From positions 1 to 38,792 of the forward strand of contig NZ_BCYU01000043.1 in the NCBI RefSeq assembly GCF_001598355.1: a DNA stretch of 38,792 nucleotides. The letters are read 5' to 3'. Numbering within the stretch: the stretch's first letter is position 1; each line of letters begins with the position of its first letter. The DNA is from Sphingomonas asaccharolytica NBRC 15499 (GTDB lineage: Bacteria; Pseudomonadota; Alphaproteobacteria; Sphingomonadales; Sphingomonadaceae). The position numbers and the translations under genes were made by a program. A model generated the notes under the pieces. The model made no database searches, was not told the DNA's origin, and saw only the letters and a list, made by a program, of their open reading frames with translations. Of the stretch, positions 22,923 to 32,475 are shown in pieces.

Positions 22923-25526
22923 ATGGCTGACGCCGCCCCGACCCCGATGATGGCCCAGTATCTCGCCTTGAAGGCGGAGGCTGGTGATTGCCTGTTATTC
23001 TACCGGATGGGCGATTTCTTCGAATTGTTCTTCGACGACGCGAAGATCGCCAGCGCCGTGCTCGACATCGCGCTGACCGCACGGGGAGAGCATGATGGCG
23101 AGAAGATCCCGATGTGCGGCGTGCCGGCACACGCCGCGGTCGGTTATCTGCAACGGCTGATCAAGGCCGGGCATCGCGTCGCCATCGCCGATCAGGTCGA
23201 GACGCCCGCCGAAGCCAAGAGGCGCGCCGGGTCCAAGGCCTTGGTCGCGCGGGCAATCATCCGCGTGGTGACTGCCGGCACCTTGACCGAAGAAGCCCTG
23301 CTCGATTCGCGCACCGCCAATTGGTGCGTCGCGATCGGAGAAGCCGCGAGCGGCGTCGCTGTCGCTGCCGCCGACGTTTCGACCGGGCGGTTTGAATTGG
23401 TCGAGACCGATGCCGGTGGACTGTCCGCCGAACTTGCGCGCCTGAACGCGGCCGAAATACTGGCGAGCGAGGGAAGCGCGTTCGAACATTACGCCACCGT
23501 GCTGCGTCCGCGCGGCGAGTTCGATTCGACCGCTGCCGAAACGCGGCTGAAGCGCGTTTACGGGGTCGCCACCCTCGATGGCTTAGGGCAATTGAGCCGC
23601 GCCGGCATGGCCGCGGCCGGCGGTCTGGTCGCCTATCTCGACCATACTGCGAAAGGCTCGCTGCCGTTCCTGCGTCCGCCCCGGATCGGCAACGCCGGCG
23701 AAGCGATGGCGATCGACGCCGCGACACGCGACAGCCTGGAACTCACCCAGACCCAGACCGGCCAGCGCAAAGGCAGCCTGCTCGACGCGGTCGACCGCAC
23801 CGTGACCGGCGCCGGTGCGCGGTTGCTTGCCGGCGATATCGGCGCGCCGCTGATGGATCGTGCGGCAATCGAGGCGCGGCTCGATCTCGTCCAACGACTG
23901 CATGACGATGGCGCCTTGCGCGAGAGCCTGCGCGCGACCTTGCGCAGCCTGCCCGATATCGGCCGGGCGCTCGGACGCCTGGTCGCCGGTCGTGGCGGCC
24001 CGCGCGATCTCGGGCAGCTGCGCGACGGCCTCGACGGCGCCTGGTTGCTCGGCGAGCGGATCGACACGCTCGATGCGCCGCCGCCCTTGCTCCAGGACAT
24101 CGTGCCTCGGCTGCGCGGCCACGGGTCGCTGATCGACCTGCTCAAGCGCGCGCTCGTCCCTGCCCCGCCGATCGATGCCTCCGACGGGGGCTATATCGCT
24201 GAAGGATATGATACCGCGCTCGACGATCTGCGCGATATCGGCGCCGGCGGCCGCCGCGCGATCGCCGCGCTCGAAGCGGAATATCGCAACCGCACCGGCA
24301 CGAGCGCGCTCAAGATTCGCCATAACGGCGTGCTCGGTTATCATGTCGAGGTTCCCGCCAAGGCAGCCGATCCGCTGATGGCGCCCGACAGCGGGTTCAC
24401 CCATCGCCAGACGCTGGCCGGCGTCGTCCGCTTCAACGCGCCCGAACTCCACGAACTGGCGATGAAGGTCACCCAGGCCGGCAGCCACGCGCTGGCTGCC
24501 GAGGCCGCGCATCTCGAGGAACTGACCCAGACCGCGCTCGCCGGTCGCGAGGCGATCGCGGCGACTGCCGACGCGCTGGCCCGGCTCGACGTCGCCGCCG
24601 GGCTGGCCGAGCGCGCCGCCGAGGATGGCTGGGCCCGGCCCAGCTTGGTCGATCATGCCTGTTTCGAGGTCGAAGGCGGGCGCCATCCGGTGGTCGAAGC
24701 CGCCGTCCAGCGCAGCGGCGAGCGCTTCGTCGCCAACGATTGCGTGCTTTCCGAAACCTCCCGCCTGTGGCTGGTTACCGGCCCCAACATGGGCGGCAAG
24801 TCGACTTTCCTGCGCCAGAACGCACTGATCGCGGTGCTCGCCCAGGCGGGCAGTTACGTCCCGGCGGCACGCGCCGAACTCGGACTGGTCGACAAATTGT
24901 TCAGCCGCGTCGGCGCGTCGGACAATCTCGCGCGCGGGCGGTCGACCTTCATGGTCGAAATGGTCGAGACCGCGGCGATCCTGGCGCAAGCCACGCCGCG
25001 CAGCTTCGTCATCCTCGACGAGGTCGGACGCGGTACCTCGACCTATGACGGTCTCGCCATCGCCTGGGCAGTGGTCGAGGCGATCCATGAGGACAATCGC
25101 TGCCGCTGCCTGTTCGCGACGCATTATCACGAACTGACGCGGCTCGCCGAACGCTGTGATGCGCTGAGCCTCCACCATGTCCGCGCGCGCGAGTGGAAAG
25201 GTGAGCTGGTCCTGCTCCATGAAGTGTCCGAGGGGCCTGCCGACCGGTCCTACGGTCTCGCGGTCGCGCGCCTCGCCGGCCTGCCGCCAGCGACGATCGC
25301 GCGCGCCAAGGCGGTACTGTCCAAGCTAGAAGCGGGTCGCGCCAAGACCGGGGGGCTTGCCGCGGGACTCGACGACTTGCCGCTGTTCGCCGCCGCGATC
25401 GAGGCGGAGGAAGAGGAATGCGATGCCGTCCGCGCCGAACTCGACAGCCTCGATGTCGACGCGCTCAGCCCGCGCGAGGCGCTGGACGCGCTGTATCGCC
25501 TGAAACGGCTCGCGCACGACGGTTAG
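22923..25526 (+). CDS. mutS: DNA mismatch repair protein MutS
   Basis: MutS recognises mismatched bases and recruits MutL. The 867-residue length is normal. The mismatch-binding domain begins with MMAQYLALKAEAGDCLLFYRMGDFFELFFDDA, which holds the Phe-x-Glu wedge in GDFFELF. Connector, core and clamp domains follow. The ATPase has Walker A GPNMGGKST (about 620-628), Walker B FVILDEVGRGTSTYDG and the ATHYHELT switch. The C-terminal helix-turn-helix dimer region (PPATIARAKAVLSKLE) is present. The start ATG 22923 has no obvious Shine-Dalgarno sequence. It is followed by a degraded HTH gene; glnD lies about 2 kb further on the same strand. Confidence 0.98.
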   Translation: MADAAPTPMMAQYLALKAEAGDCLLFYRMGDFFELFFDDAKIASAVLDIALTARGEHDGEKIPMCGVPAHAAVGYLQRLIKAGHRVAIADQVETPAEAKRRAGSKALVARAIIRVVTAGTLTEEALLDSRTANWCVAIGEAASGVAVAAADVSTGRFELVETDAGGLSAELARLNAAEILASEGSAFEHYATVLRPRGEFDSTAAETRLKRVYGVATLDGLGQLSRAGMAAAGGLVAYLDHTAKGSLPFLRPPRIGNAGEAMAIDAATRDSLELTQTQTGQRKGSLLDAVDRTVTGAGARLLAGDIGAPLMDRAAIEARLDLVQRLHDDGALRESLRATLRSLPDIGRALGRLVAGRGGPRDLGQLRDGLDGAWLLGERIDTLDAPPPLLQDIVPRLRGHGSLIDLLKRALVPAPPIDASDGGYIAEGYDTALDDLRDIGAGGRRAIAALEAEYRNRTGTSALKIRHNGVLGYHVEVPAKAADPLMAPDSGFTHRQTLAGVVRFNAPELHELAMKVTQAGSHALAAEAAHLEELTQTALAGREAIAATADALARLDVAAGLAERAAEDGWARPSLVDHACFEVEGGRHPVVEAAVQRSGERFVANDCVLSETSRLWLVTGPNMGGKSTFLRQNALIAVLAQAGSYVPAARAELGLVDKLFSRVGASDNLARGRSTFMVEMVETAAILAQATPRSFVILDEVGRGTSTYDGLAIAWAVVEAIHEDNRCRCLFATHYHELTRLAERCDALSLHHVRAREWKGELVLLHEVSEGPADRSYGLAVARLAGLPPATIARAKAVLSKLEAGRAKTGGLAAGLDDLPLFAAAIEAEEEECDAVRAELDSLDVDALSPREALDALYRLKRLAHDG

Positions 25527-25625
25527 CGCCAGATTGTCGAGCTAAATCGTCCGCTTGGAGTGTTAGGACCGTTGCGGCCATTCTGTGCCTATGGCAGAGA
25601 TCGTTCCGGGGACAGGAGGGATTGG

Positions 25626-25971
25626 ATGGACCGCGACGACCGCGGTCCGGCACCAGATCATCGGACGGCGGAGATGGAAGGAAGGGCGATTTCCGCGCCC
25701 AGCCAGATCGGCGAGGCGCTGTGGCGCGGCCGGTTGAGGATGGGCTTGTCGCTGGATGACGTGGCACGCCGGGCCGGCAGTGCCCTGCAGACGGTCAATG
25801 CGATCCAGAGTTCGGATTTCGCTCGCATGGCCAGGGCCCAGCGCGACGATTGCAGTCGCGCGAGCCTATGCGCGCATCGTGGACCTACCCGAAAAGTGGG
25901 TCACGCGGACACTCGCCGCCGATCTGGGGCGGGTCGCAGCGGATTGGCTATCCGCAGCCTCTCTCAGCTGA
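25626..25971 (+). pseudogene. Frameshifted HTH_25 (RodZ-type) DNA-binding gene
   Basis: From ATG 25626 (AGGAGGG 5 nt upstream) the frame reads to QIGEALWRGRLRMGLSLDDVARRAGSALQTVNAIQSSDFARM, a RodZ-like helix-turn-helix. Near 25825 the sense passes to the +1 frame, which continues SATIAVARAYARIVDLPEKWVTRTLAADL to TGA 25971. The combined product would be about 114 residues. The intact paralogue at 27118 is 115 residues with the same layout (LRSAREKLGLSLAEVADV... then GFARNYARAVGLPLPWVSDCL). One base too many around the GGCCAGGGCCC stretch (about 25824-25835) would explain it. It could be a real pseudogene, a sequencing error, or, less likely, programmed frameshifting. Its end overlaps the convergent regulator gene by 8 bp. 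Confidence 0.65.
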
Positions 25972-26935
25972 AGGCCACCAGCGCCGGCCGTCCCGCGACA
26001 TAAGCGCTTTTGGGATCGCTGAATGGGAAGCCGCCGGGCACCATTCGCCCGAACAGCGCTGCGGTCCGCATCGTCGCCGTCGCTCCCATGATCGCGGCGC
26101 CCGGCCCGGCGAGCAAACCGTCGGACAGCAACACGCCGCGTCCGCGCTCGACCAGCTTGCCGGCCGCGACCGTCGCCAGGATCTGGCGCCGCACCGTCGA
26201 ATAGGGGATCGTCAGCGCGCGCGCGATGGCCGCTGCCGACACCGGGTCGCGTTGATCGATCGGCACGAAGGTCGCGGTTTCCGAATAACGGCGTGCCAAT
26301 TCGCTATCGAGCGTGATCCGCCGCACGCTCGCCACCAGCACCGCCCCGACGATGGCGAGCTCCAGCCAGTCCGATACGAATAATCCGACATTGTCGAACG
26401 CGCCCAGCGCCAGGTCGATCGACGCCGCCAGCGTGATATCGGCGCGATAGGGGTGATCGACTGTCGCGGTCCGCGGGAGCGGCATGTCGAAGGCATGGAA
26501 TTCGTCGGCCAGCCAGACCAGCGAATCGTGCAAATGGACCAGCAATGCCGCGACGTCCGGATCGTCGCGCAACGCAATTGGGATCACCACGCCATTACTT
26601 GTGCGCGCGCACAATCCGGCATCGATCAGCGCATTGACGTGGCGGCGAACGGTTTCGAACGGGCGATGCAGCGACTGTGACAGCGCGTTGATGCTGATGC
26701 CGCCATTCTCGGCCTGGCTACGCGGCGCATTGGGCCAGTCGGCCAGCACGTCGCCGCTCGCGCGCAATATCGCCAGGAAGAAGATGCCGCGATCGAACAC
26801 GAACGACCCGCCGGTAAGTTTTCGCACGATAGCGATCGCCCGGACCAGGCTGGTCAGCTGCGTTTCCACCAGCAGGCGCGAAGCGAGCCGCGATTGTGTC
26901 CGTTCCGGCGCTACCGGCGGCTCAAGGTTCATCAT
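25964..26935 (-). CDS. Putative regulator with two winged-helix DNA-binding domains
   Basis: The 323-residue protein was not matched to a named family. Two segments look like related winged helices. The first (about residues 85-135) reads SINALSQSLHRPFETVRRHVNALIDAGLCARTSNGVVIP. The second (about 250-300) reads SAAAIARALTIPYSTVRRQILATVAAGKLVERGRGVLLSDG. Both contain (F/S)-x-TVRR in the recognition helix and a Gly-Val wing. Between them is a mostly helical region with a hydrophobic stretch (VGLFVSDWLELAIVGAVLVASV). ATG 26935 (MMNLEPPVAP) was chosen because GGGGTGGG stands just upstream; the long open frame beyond it lacks sense. It lies divergent to the intact HTH_25 gene (182-bp gap) and convergent with the frameshifted one. 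Confidence 0.8.
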   Translation of the reverse strand: MMNLEPPVAPERTQSRLASRLLVETQLTSLVRAIAIVRKLTGGSFVFDRGIFFLAILRASGDVLADWPNAPRSQAENGGISINALSQSLHRPFETVRRHVNALIDAGLCARTSNGVVIPIALRDDPDVAALLVHLHDSLVWLADEFHAFDMPLPRTATVDHPYRADITLAASIDLALGAFDNVGLFVSDWLELAIVGAVLVASVRRITLDSELARRYSETATFVPIDQRDPVSAAAIARALTIPYSTVRRQILATVAAGKLVERGRGVLLSDGLLAGPGAAIMGATATMRTAALFGRMVPGGFPFSDPKSAYVAGRPALVAFS

Positions 26936-27117
26936 TCCCACCCCGCACCCAAAGAGGCGCCCCGCCAAGGCCATTACAGTAAGATTACGGCGCCGCAAAC
27001 CATCTAAGCGACCCAAATTCGGACGCTTTGTCAGCCGCAAAGGCCGTCCTGGCAGGGCGGGGTCGTTGCGGTGGCGACACAATGGTGCGATCCTCCAATC
27101 GAGTCGGGGGACTTTTG

Positions 27118-27465
27118 ATGGATTTGTTTGGAGAGGAACTCGACCGCAATATGCCGCTCCTGTCCGCCGATGCGGTGGGCCGGGCATTGCGGTCGGCACG
27201 TGAGAAATTGGGATTGTCGCTGGCCGAAGTCGCCGACGTGACCCGGATGGCGGTGCGCCATCTCGAAGCAATCGAGCAGGCGCGCTTCGATGGTTTCTCC
27301 GCCCCGGTCTATGCGCTTGGATTCGCCCGCAACTACGCCCGCGCCGTCGGCCTGCCGCTGCCATGGGTCAGCGATTGCCTGCGCGGCGAGATCTCTGCGT
27401 TCTTCGCCAATCGCGAGCGCTTCGATCTCGGCTGGACCGCCGAGGGGCTCCAGCACGGCCGCTAG
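27118..27465 (+). CDS. HTH_25 (RodZ N-terminal-like) cytoplasmic DNA-binding protein
   Basis: This 115-residue protein is essentially one helix-turn-helix domain: GRALRSAREKLGLSLAEVADVTRMAVRHLEAIEQARFDGFSAPVYALGFARNYARAVGLP. That is the HTH_25 pattern found at the N-terminus of RodZ, with the Tyr-Ala-x-Gly-Phe-x-Arg-x-Tyr segment. The transmembrane and periplasmic parts of RodZ are missing, so it is either a stand-alone regulator or a remnant type common in this order. Start ATG 27118 follows GGGGGAC. It is divergent from the tandem winged-helix gene and 99 bp upstream of glnD. Its paralogue after mutS is frameshifted. Confidence 0.85.
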   Translation: MDLFGEELDRNMPLLSADAVGRALRSAREKLGLSLAEVADVTRMAVRHLEAIEQARFDGFSAPVYALGFARNYARAVGLPLPWVSDCLRGEISAFFANRERFDLGWTAEGLQHGR

Positions 27466-27564
27466 GGGAAGCGGCCCGGCACCGCCGCCGCTTCGCTTCG
27501 CTGAAACAAATTCTAGGCCATAACCACGCGTGACGCCGCGCGCGTTCGCGACTATCGCCGGCTC

Positions 27565-30312
27565 ATGCCCGCACGCTTCGATAGCCTGCCCCACCGCCGC
27601 GCGATCATCGATCGCCGCATATTGGCTGACGCGCTCAAGGCGCTGGAAGGCGACGACCGTACCAAGCTCCGCCAGGCGGCGACCGCGTTGCTCAAGCAGG
27701 CGCTGCAATCGGGCCGCGCCGAGATCGAGCGCCGGCTGCTCGAACATCCGTCGCGCGGGCTGGAGATCGCCGCCAGCCAGGCGTTCCTGATCGACCAGAT
27801 CCTGCGCCTGCTCTACGATTTCACCGTCGAGCGGCTCTATCGGCTGAGCAATCCGACCGCCGCCGAGCGCCTGACCCTGATAGCGGTCGGCGGCTATGGC
27901 CGCGGCGAGATGGCGCCGCATTCGGATGTCGATATCGGCTTCCTGACGCCGTGGAAGGAAACGCCCTGGCACGAGCAGGTCGTCGAATCGATGCTCTATG
28001 CCTTATGGGATCTGGGGCTGAAAGTCGGCCAGTCCACCCGCAGCCTCGACGACATGGTGCGCCAGGCAAAGGGCGACGTGACGATCCGCACCGCCTTGCT
28101 CGAGGCGCGTTATGTCTGGGGCGACCAGCACCTTTACGATGAGGCGGCGCGCCGCTTCAAGGTCGAGGTCCAGTCGGATACCGCCCGCGTGTTCATCACC
28201 GAAAAGCTTGCCGAGCGCGACTTGCGCCACAAACGCATGGGCGACACACGCTATGTCGTCGAACCCAATGTCAAGGAAGGCAAAGGCGGGCTGCGCGATC
28301 TCCACGCGCTCTTCTGGATCGGCAAATATGCCTATAACGTCCAGAACGCCGCGCAACTGGTCGACGTCGGGCTGTTCACTCGCGCCGAATATGCCCAGTT
28401 TCACCGCGCCGACAATTTCCTATGGGCAGTGCGCTGCCACCTTCATTCGCTGTCGCGGCGCGCCGAAGACCGCCTCACGTTCGACATGCAGCGCGAGATC
28501 GCCGAGCGGATGCGCTTCGCCGACCGACCGGGCAAGTCCAAGGTCGAGCGCTTCATGCATTATTACTTCCTGCAGGCGAAAGCGGTCGGCGACCTGACCG
28601 GGGTGTTCCTGGCGCATCTCGACGATAAATTCGCGACGCGCGGGCGCCGCTTCGGCCTGCCGGTACTGCGCCGTCGCCCGAGTAAGCTCAACGGATTCGT
28701 GCTCGACCGTGGCCGGCTGGCGCTGCCCAGCGAGGATTTCCTCGCCCAAAAACCCAGCCGGTTGATCGAGATGTTCGTGCTGGCCGATCGCCACGGCCTC
28801 GAAATCCATCCGCTGGCGATGCGCGCCGCCGCACGCGATGCGAAGCTGGCCGACGATATCCGCCGCGACCCCGAAGCGAACGCCTTGTTCCTCGAGGTGC
28901 TGACCAGCCGCCACAATCCTGAGACCACGTTGCGCTGGATGAACGAGGCCGGGGTGTTCGGCCGCTTCGTACCCGATTTCGGCCGCGTCGTCGCGCAGAT
29001 GCAGTTCGACATGTATCATCATTATACGGTCGACGAGCACACCATCCACGCGATCGGACTGTTGAGCCGGATCGAACGCGGCGACCTGACCGAGGATCAT
29101 CCGCTCAGCCACGCGATCATGAAGCAGATCGCATCGCGCCGCGTCCTTTACGTCGCGGTGCTGCTGCACGATATCGCCAAAGGGCGCGGCGGCGATCACT
29201 CGGTGCTCGGCGCCGAGGTCGCGCAGCGGCTGTGCCCGCGCTTCGGGATGACCGCGGCGGAGACCGAGACGGTCGCCTGGCTGGTTCGCTATCACCTGCT
29301 GATGTCGGCGACCGCGTTCAAGCGCGATCTATCCGACTTCAAGACGATCCTCGATTTCTGCGAGGCGGTGCAAAGTCCCGAGCGGCTGCGATTGCTGCTG
29401 ACCTTGACCGTGGTCGATATTCGCGCGGTCGGCCCTGGCGTGTGGAACGGCTGGAAACGCCAGCTTCTGACCGATCTCTACGAGGCGGCGGAGGAAGTGC
29501 TGCGGCTTGGCCACAAGCAGAAGGGGCGGAGCGAACGCGTCGCCGTAAAGCAGCACGCGGTCGCCGCCGCGCTCGGCTGGGACGACAAGACCTTCGCGGC
29601 GACCGTCAAGCGCCTGCCCGAATCCTATTGGGTGGCCGAACCGGACCATGCGCTGATCGCCAATCTGAAGCTGATGGCGGAGGCCGGCGACGAGCCGTTG
29701 TCGATCGCCAGCCAGGTCGATTGCGATCGCGGTGCGACCCTGGTGACGATTTACGCCGCCGACCATCCGGGGTTGTTCTACCGCATCGCCGGGGCGATCA
29801 GCGTGGCGGGCGGCAACATCATCGACGCGCGCATCCACACCACGCGCGACGGCATGGCGATCGACAATTTCCTGGTCCAGGATCCACTCGGCCGCCCGTT
29901 CGACGATTCCGCCCAACTGACCCGGTTGCGCCGCGCGATCGAGGATGCGCTGGCCAATCGCAACAAGCTCAGCGACCGGCTCAAGGCGAAGCCGCTACCG
30001 CGGCCGCGCGCCGAGGCGTTCGACATCAATCCCGCGGCGTTCGTCGACAATCATGCCTCGAACCGCTTCACCGTGATCGAAGTCAATGCGCGCGACCGCC
30101 CAGCCTTGCTGCATCAGCTCGCCCAGGCGCTGTTCCAGTCGAAAGTGACAATCCACTCGGCGCATGTCGCGACCTATGGCGAGCGCGCGGTCGATACATT
30201 CTATGTAACCGATCTGACCGGCGACAAGATCGAGGCGCCGGCACGGGTCAAGGCACTCGAACGCCGGCTGGTCGATGCCGCGATCGGAGAGATGGCTGCC
30301 GAGGCGGCCTGA
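27565..30312 (+). CDS. glnD: Bifunctional [protein-PII] uridylyltransferase/uridylyl-removing enzyme
   Basis: GlnD senses glutamine and adds UMP to, or removes it from, PII proteins, controlling nitrogen assimilation. The 915-residue protein has all four parts. The nucleotidyltransferase motif is GGYGRGEMAPHSDVDIG (about 109-125, catalytic Asp121 and Asp123). The PII-UTase helper region has VEPNVKEGKGGLRDLH. The HD domain has DEHTIHAIG and LLHDIAKGRGGDHS (His535-Asp536). Two ACT domains end the protein (TIYAADHPGLFYRIAGAIS... and VNARDRPALLHQLAQALF...). ATG 27565 lacks a clear Shine-Dalgarno sequence. The VOC gene follows after 14 nt, so glnD probably shares a transcript with it. Confidence 0.97.
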   Translation: MPARFDSLPHRRAIIDRRILADALKALEGDDRTKLRQAATALLKQALQSGRAEIERRLLEHPSRGLEIAASQAFLIDQILRLLYDFTVERLYRLSNPTAAERLTLIAVGGYGRGEMAPHSDVDIGFLTPWKETPWHEQVVESMLYALWDLGLKVGQSTRSLDDMVRQAKGDVTIRTALLEARYVWGDQHLYDEAARRFKVEVQSDTARVFITEKLAERDLRHKRMGDTRYVVEPNVKEGKGGLRDLHALFWIGKYAYNVQNAAQLVDVGLFTRAEYAQFHRADNFLWAVRCHLHSLSRRAEDRLTFDMQREIAERMRFADRPGKSKVERFMHYYFLQAKAVGDLTGVFLAHLDDKFATRGRRFGLPVLRRRPSKLNGFVLDRGRLALPSEDFLAQKPSRLIEMFVLADRHGLEIHPLAMRAAARDAKLADDIRRDPEANALFLEVLTSRHNPETTLRWMNEAGVFGRFVPDFGRVVAQMQFDMYHHYTVDEHTIHAIGLLSRIERGDLTEDHPLSHAIMKQIASRRVLYVAVLLHDIAKGRGGDHSVLGAEVAQRLCPRFGMTAAETETVAWLVRYHLLMSATAFKRDLSDFKTILDFCEAVQSPERLRLLLTLTVVDIRAVGPGVWNGWKRQLLTDLYEAAEEVLRLGHKQKGRSERVAVKQHAVAAALGWDDKTFAATVKRLPESYWVAEPDHALIANLKLMAEAGDEPLSIASQVDCDRGATLVTIYAADHPGLFYRIAGAISVAGGNIIDARIHTTRDGMAIDNFLVQDPLGRPFDDSAQLTRLRRAIEDALANRNKLSDRLKAKPLPRPRAEAFDINPAAFVDNHASNRFTVIEVNARDRPALLHQLAQALFQSKVTIHSAHVATYGERAVDTFYVTDLTGDKIEAPARVKALERRLVDAAIGEMAAEAA

Positions 30313-30326
30313 CAAAGGAGGACGCA

Positions 30327-30707
30327 ATGCCGGTACTCGGAGTTGGTGGAATATTCTTCCGCGCGCAGGATCCCGACGCGCTCAATGCATGGTATCGCGA
30401 GCATCTCGGCATCGGCGCGGGCTGCGCGGCCGAAGATACCGGCGCCGCCGACGAGTGGAGCTGGACCGTCCAGGGCGGGCCGCTGGTCTTCTCGCCGTTC
30501 AAGGCGGGCACCGATTATTGGCCGAGCGATCGCCAATATATGCTCAACCTGCGCGTCCGCGACCTCGACGGCCTGCTCGAACAATTGAATGCCAGCGGGA
30601 TCGAGGTGATCGTCAAGCCGGAATGGAACTCACCAGAGATCGGCCAGTTCGCGCGCATCCACGATCCCGAGGGCAATCCGATCGAATTGTGGGAACCGCC
30701 GGCTTGA
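30327..30707 (+). CDS. VOC-family (glyoxalase/bleomycin-resistance-like) protein
   Basis: A 126-residue protein of the vicinal oxygen chelate fold. It has two beta-alpha-beta-beta-beta halves: GVGGIFFRAQDPDALNAWYREHLGI... and MLNLRVRDLDGLLEQLNASGIEVIVKPEW...ARIHDPEGNPIELWEP. The terminal DPEGNPIELW is the family signature with the metal-binding Glu. Members include glyoxalases, dioxygenases and antibiotic-binding proteins; the reaction cannot be deduced. AAAGGAGG stands 5 nt before ATG 30327. The stop overlaps the TTG start of bioF, so it is coupled to biotin synthesis genes and to glnD upstream. Confidence 0.9.
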   Translation: MPVLGVGGIFFRAQDPDALNAWYREHLGIGAGCAAEDTGAADEWSWTVQGGPLVFSPFKAGTDYWPSDRQYMLNLRVRDLDGLLEQLNASGIEVIVKPEWNSPEIGQFARIHDPEGNPIELWEPPA

Positions 30708-31855
30708 GTCTGTCCGATCCCCAGCCGCCCGGCGCGGCGTTCCAGGCGAAACTCCAAGACGATCTAGATGCGCTGACCCGCCGCCATCGCCGGCGTGCTC
30801 TGGCGGCACGGACCGGCCGCGATTTCGCGTCGAACGATTATCTCGGCCTTGCCGGCTCACCCGAGATGAGGGCGATCGTCGCCGACGCGCTGGCGCGCGG
30901 CGTGCCGATCGGCTCCGGCGGATCGCGCCTGTTGCGCGGCAATCACGAGGAGCATGAAGCGCTCGAAGCGGAAGCGGCGCACTGGTTCGGCAGCGAGGCC
31001 GCACTCTATTTCAGCACCGGCTTCGCCGCCAACGGTGGGCTATTCGCGGCGCTGCCTGGTGCCGACGATCTCGTCGTCCATGACGAGTTGATCCATGCCA
31101 GCGTGCATGACGGGATGCGGCTGGGCCGCGCCGCGCGCGCGTCCGTCGAGCACAATGACGCCGATGCCGTCGCCGAAACGATAGCGCAGTGGCGGCGCAA
31201 GGGCGGCTGCGGCCGGCCATGGATCGCGGTCGAGAGCCTCTATTCGATGGACGGCGACCGCGCCCCACTTGCCGACTTGGTCGCGATCGCCGACCGCGAG
31301 GATGCCGTGCTGATCGTCGACGAGGCGCATGCGACCGGCGTGGTCGGACCGGGCGGGCGCGGGCTTGCCGCCCAATGGGAAGGCCGCGACAACCTCATCA
31401 CCTTGCGCACCTGCGGCAAGGCGCTGGGGGCTGAGGGCGCGCTGGTCTGCGCTTCGCGCGCGGTGTGCGATGTCCTGATCAACCGCGCGCGCGGCTTCAT
31501 TTTTTCGACCGCGCCGTCCCCGCTGATGGCGGCGGCGGTGCGCGGCGCCCTCGCTTTGCTCGAGCGCGAGCCGGAACGGATTGCCAGGCTCGATGCCTTG
31601 GTGCGCCACGCCCATGACCGCCTCTTACCGCTTGGTGCGGTTGCCAGTGAGTCGCCGATCATGCCGGTCATCGTCGGCGAGGACTCGCGGACGATGGAGA
31701 TTGCCGCCCGGCTCCAGGCACAGGGTTTCGACGTGCGCGGCATCCGCCCGCCGACTGTCCCGGTCGGCACTGCTCGGTTGCGACTGTCGATCACGCTCAA
31801 TGTCGACGCTGCGACGATCGATGCGCTAGCCGCGGCGCTGAAAGAGGCATTGTGA
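30704..31855 (+). CDS. bioF: 8-amino-7-oxononanoate synthase BioF
   Basis: BioF joins pimeloyl thioester and L-alanine to give KAPA, using PLP. The 383-residue protein has [48 protein letters not shown] and [11 protein letters not shown], all alpha-oxoamine synthase motifs. [12 protein letters not shown] supplies the PLP lysine, Lys239 (the usual Ser before Gly is Cys here). No ATG or GTG is available at the right place; TTG 30704 is in frame, overlaps the VOC stop (TTGA) and gives the normal length, so I take it as start. The stop overlaps the GTG of bioD. bioB and a pimelate-forming gene are not in this window. Confidence 0.95.
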   Translation: MSLSDPQPPGAAFQAKLQDDLDALTRRHRRRALAARTGRDFASNDYLGLAGSPEMRAIVADALARGVPIGSGGSRLLRGNHEEHEALEAEAAHWFGSEAALYFSTGFAANGGLFAALPGADDLVVHDELIHASVHDGMRLGRAARASVEHNDADAVAETIAQWRRKGGCGRPWIAVESLYSMDGDRAPLADLVAIADREDAVLIVDEAHATGVVGPGGRGLAAQWEGRDNLITLRTCGKALGAEGALVCASRAVCDVLINRARGFIFSTAPSPLMAAAVRGALALLEREPERIARLDALVRHAHDRLLPLGAVASESPIMPVIVGEDSRTMEIAARLQAQGFDVRGIRPPTVPVGTARLRLSITLNVDAATIDALAAALKEAL

Positions 31856-32475
31856 CCGCGATCGTCGTCACTGCCACCGGCACCGATATCGGCAAGACCG
31901 TGTTCGCCGCCGCGCTGACCGCCGCGCTCGACGGTTGTTACTGGAAACCAGTGCAGGCCGGGCTCGACGACGGCAGCGACCTGGAGCGAGTCGGCCGGTT
32001 GTCGGCCCTGCCCGCCGAGCGCCTGCTGCCCGAAGCCTATCGCCTGACCACCCCCTGCTCGCCGCACCGCGCGGCGGAGATCGATGGCGTGACGATCGAC
32101 ATCGACGCACTCGAGCCGCCGCCGCGCGACCGCCCGCTGGTGATCGAAGGCGCCGGCGGTGTGCTGGTGCCCTTCACGCGACGCGCGACGTTCGCGGACG
32201 TGATGGCGCGCTGGCAGTTGCCGGTAGTGCTTGTCGCCGCGACGTCGCTCGGGACGATCAGCCACAGCCTCACCGCGATCGAAGCGTTGCGGACACGCAA
32301 GGTGGACATCCGCGGAATCGCCTTTGTCGGCGATGCGGTCGAGGATAGCGAGGCGACGATCGCGGCTATGGGCGGGGTCAAACGGCTCGGCCGCCTGCCG
32401 ATGCTCGAGTCGCTCGATCCCGGCGCGCTCGCCGCTGCCTTCGCTGCTAATTTTAATCTGGCTGATTTCCGATGA
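31852..32475 (+). CDS. bioD: Dethiobiotin synthetase BioD
   Basis: BioD closes the ureido ring of dethiobiotin from DAPA, CO2 and ATP. The 207-residue protein has the P-loop ATGTDIGKT (about residues 8-16), [13 protein letters not shown], the [12 protein letters not shown] segment that binds DAPA, and the [10 protein letters not shown] loop. [18 protein letters not shown] completes the nucleotide site. It is somewhat shorter than the E. coli enzyme but complete. GTG 31852 overlaps the bioF stop (GTGA), and its own stop overlaps the bioA start (ATGA), so bioFDA are translated in series. Confidence 0.95.
   Translation: MTAIVVTATGTDIGKTVFAAALTAALDGCYWKPVQAGLDDGSDLERVGRLSALPAERLLPEAYRLTTPCSPHRAAEIDGVTIDIDALEPPPRDRPLVIEGAGGVLVPFTRRATFADVMARWQLPVVLVAATSLGTISHSLTAIEALRTRKVDIRGIAFVGDAVEDSEATIAAMGGVKRLGRLPMLESLDPGALAAAFAANFNLADFR

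Noticed and set aside
23583..25220. Long open frame on - opposite mutS (545 codons)
   Set aside because: Antisense shadow of mutS, rich in Arg, Gly and Ala with no domain signature.
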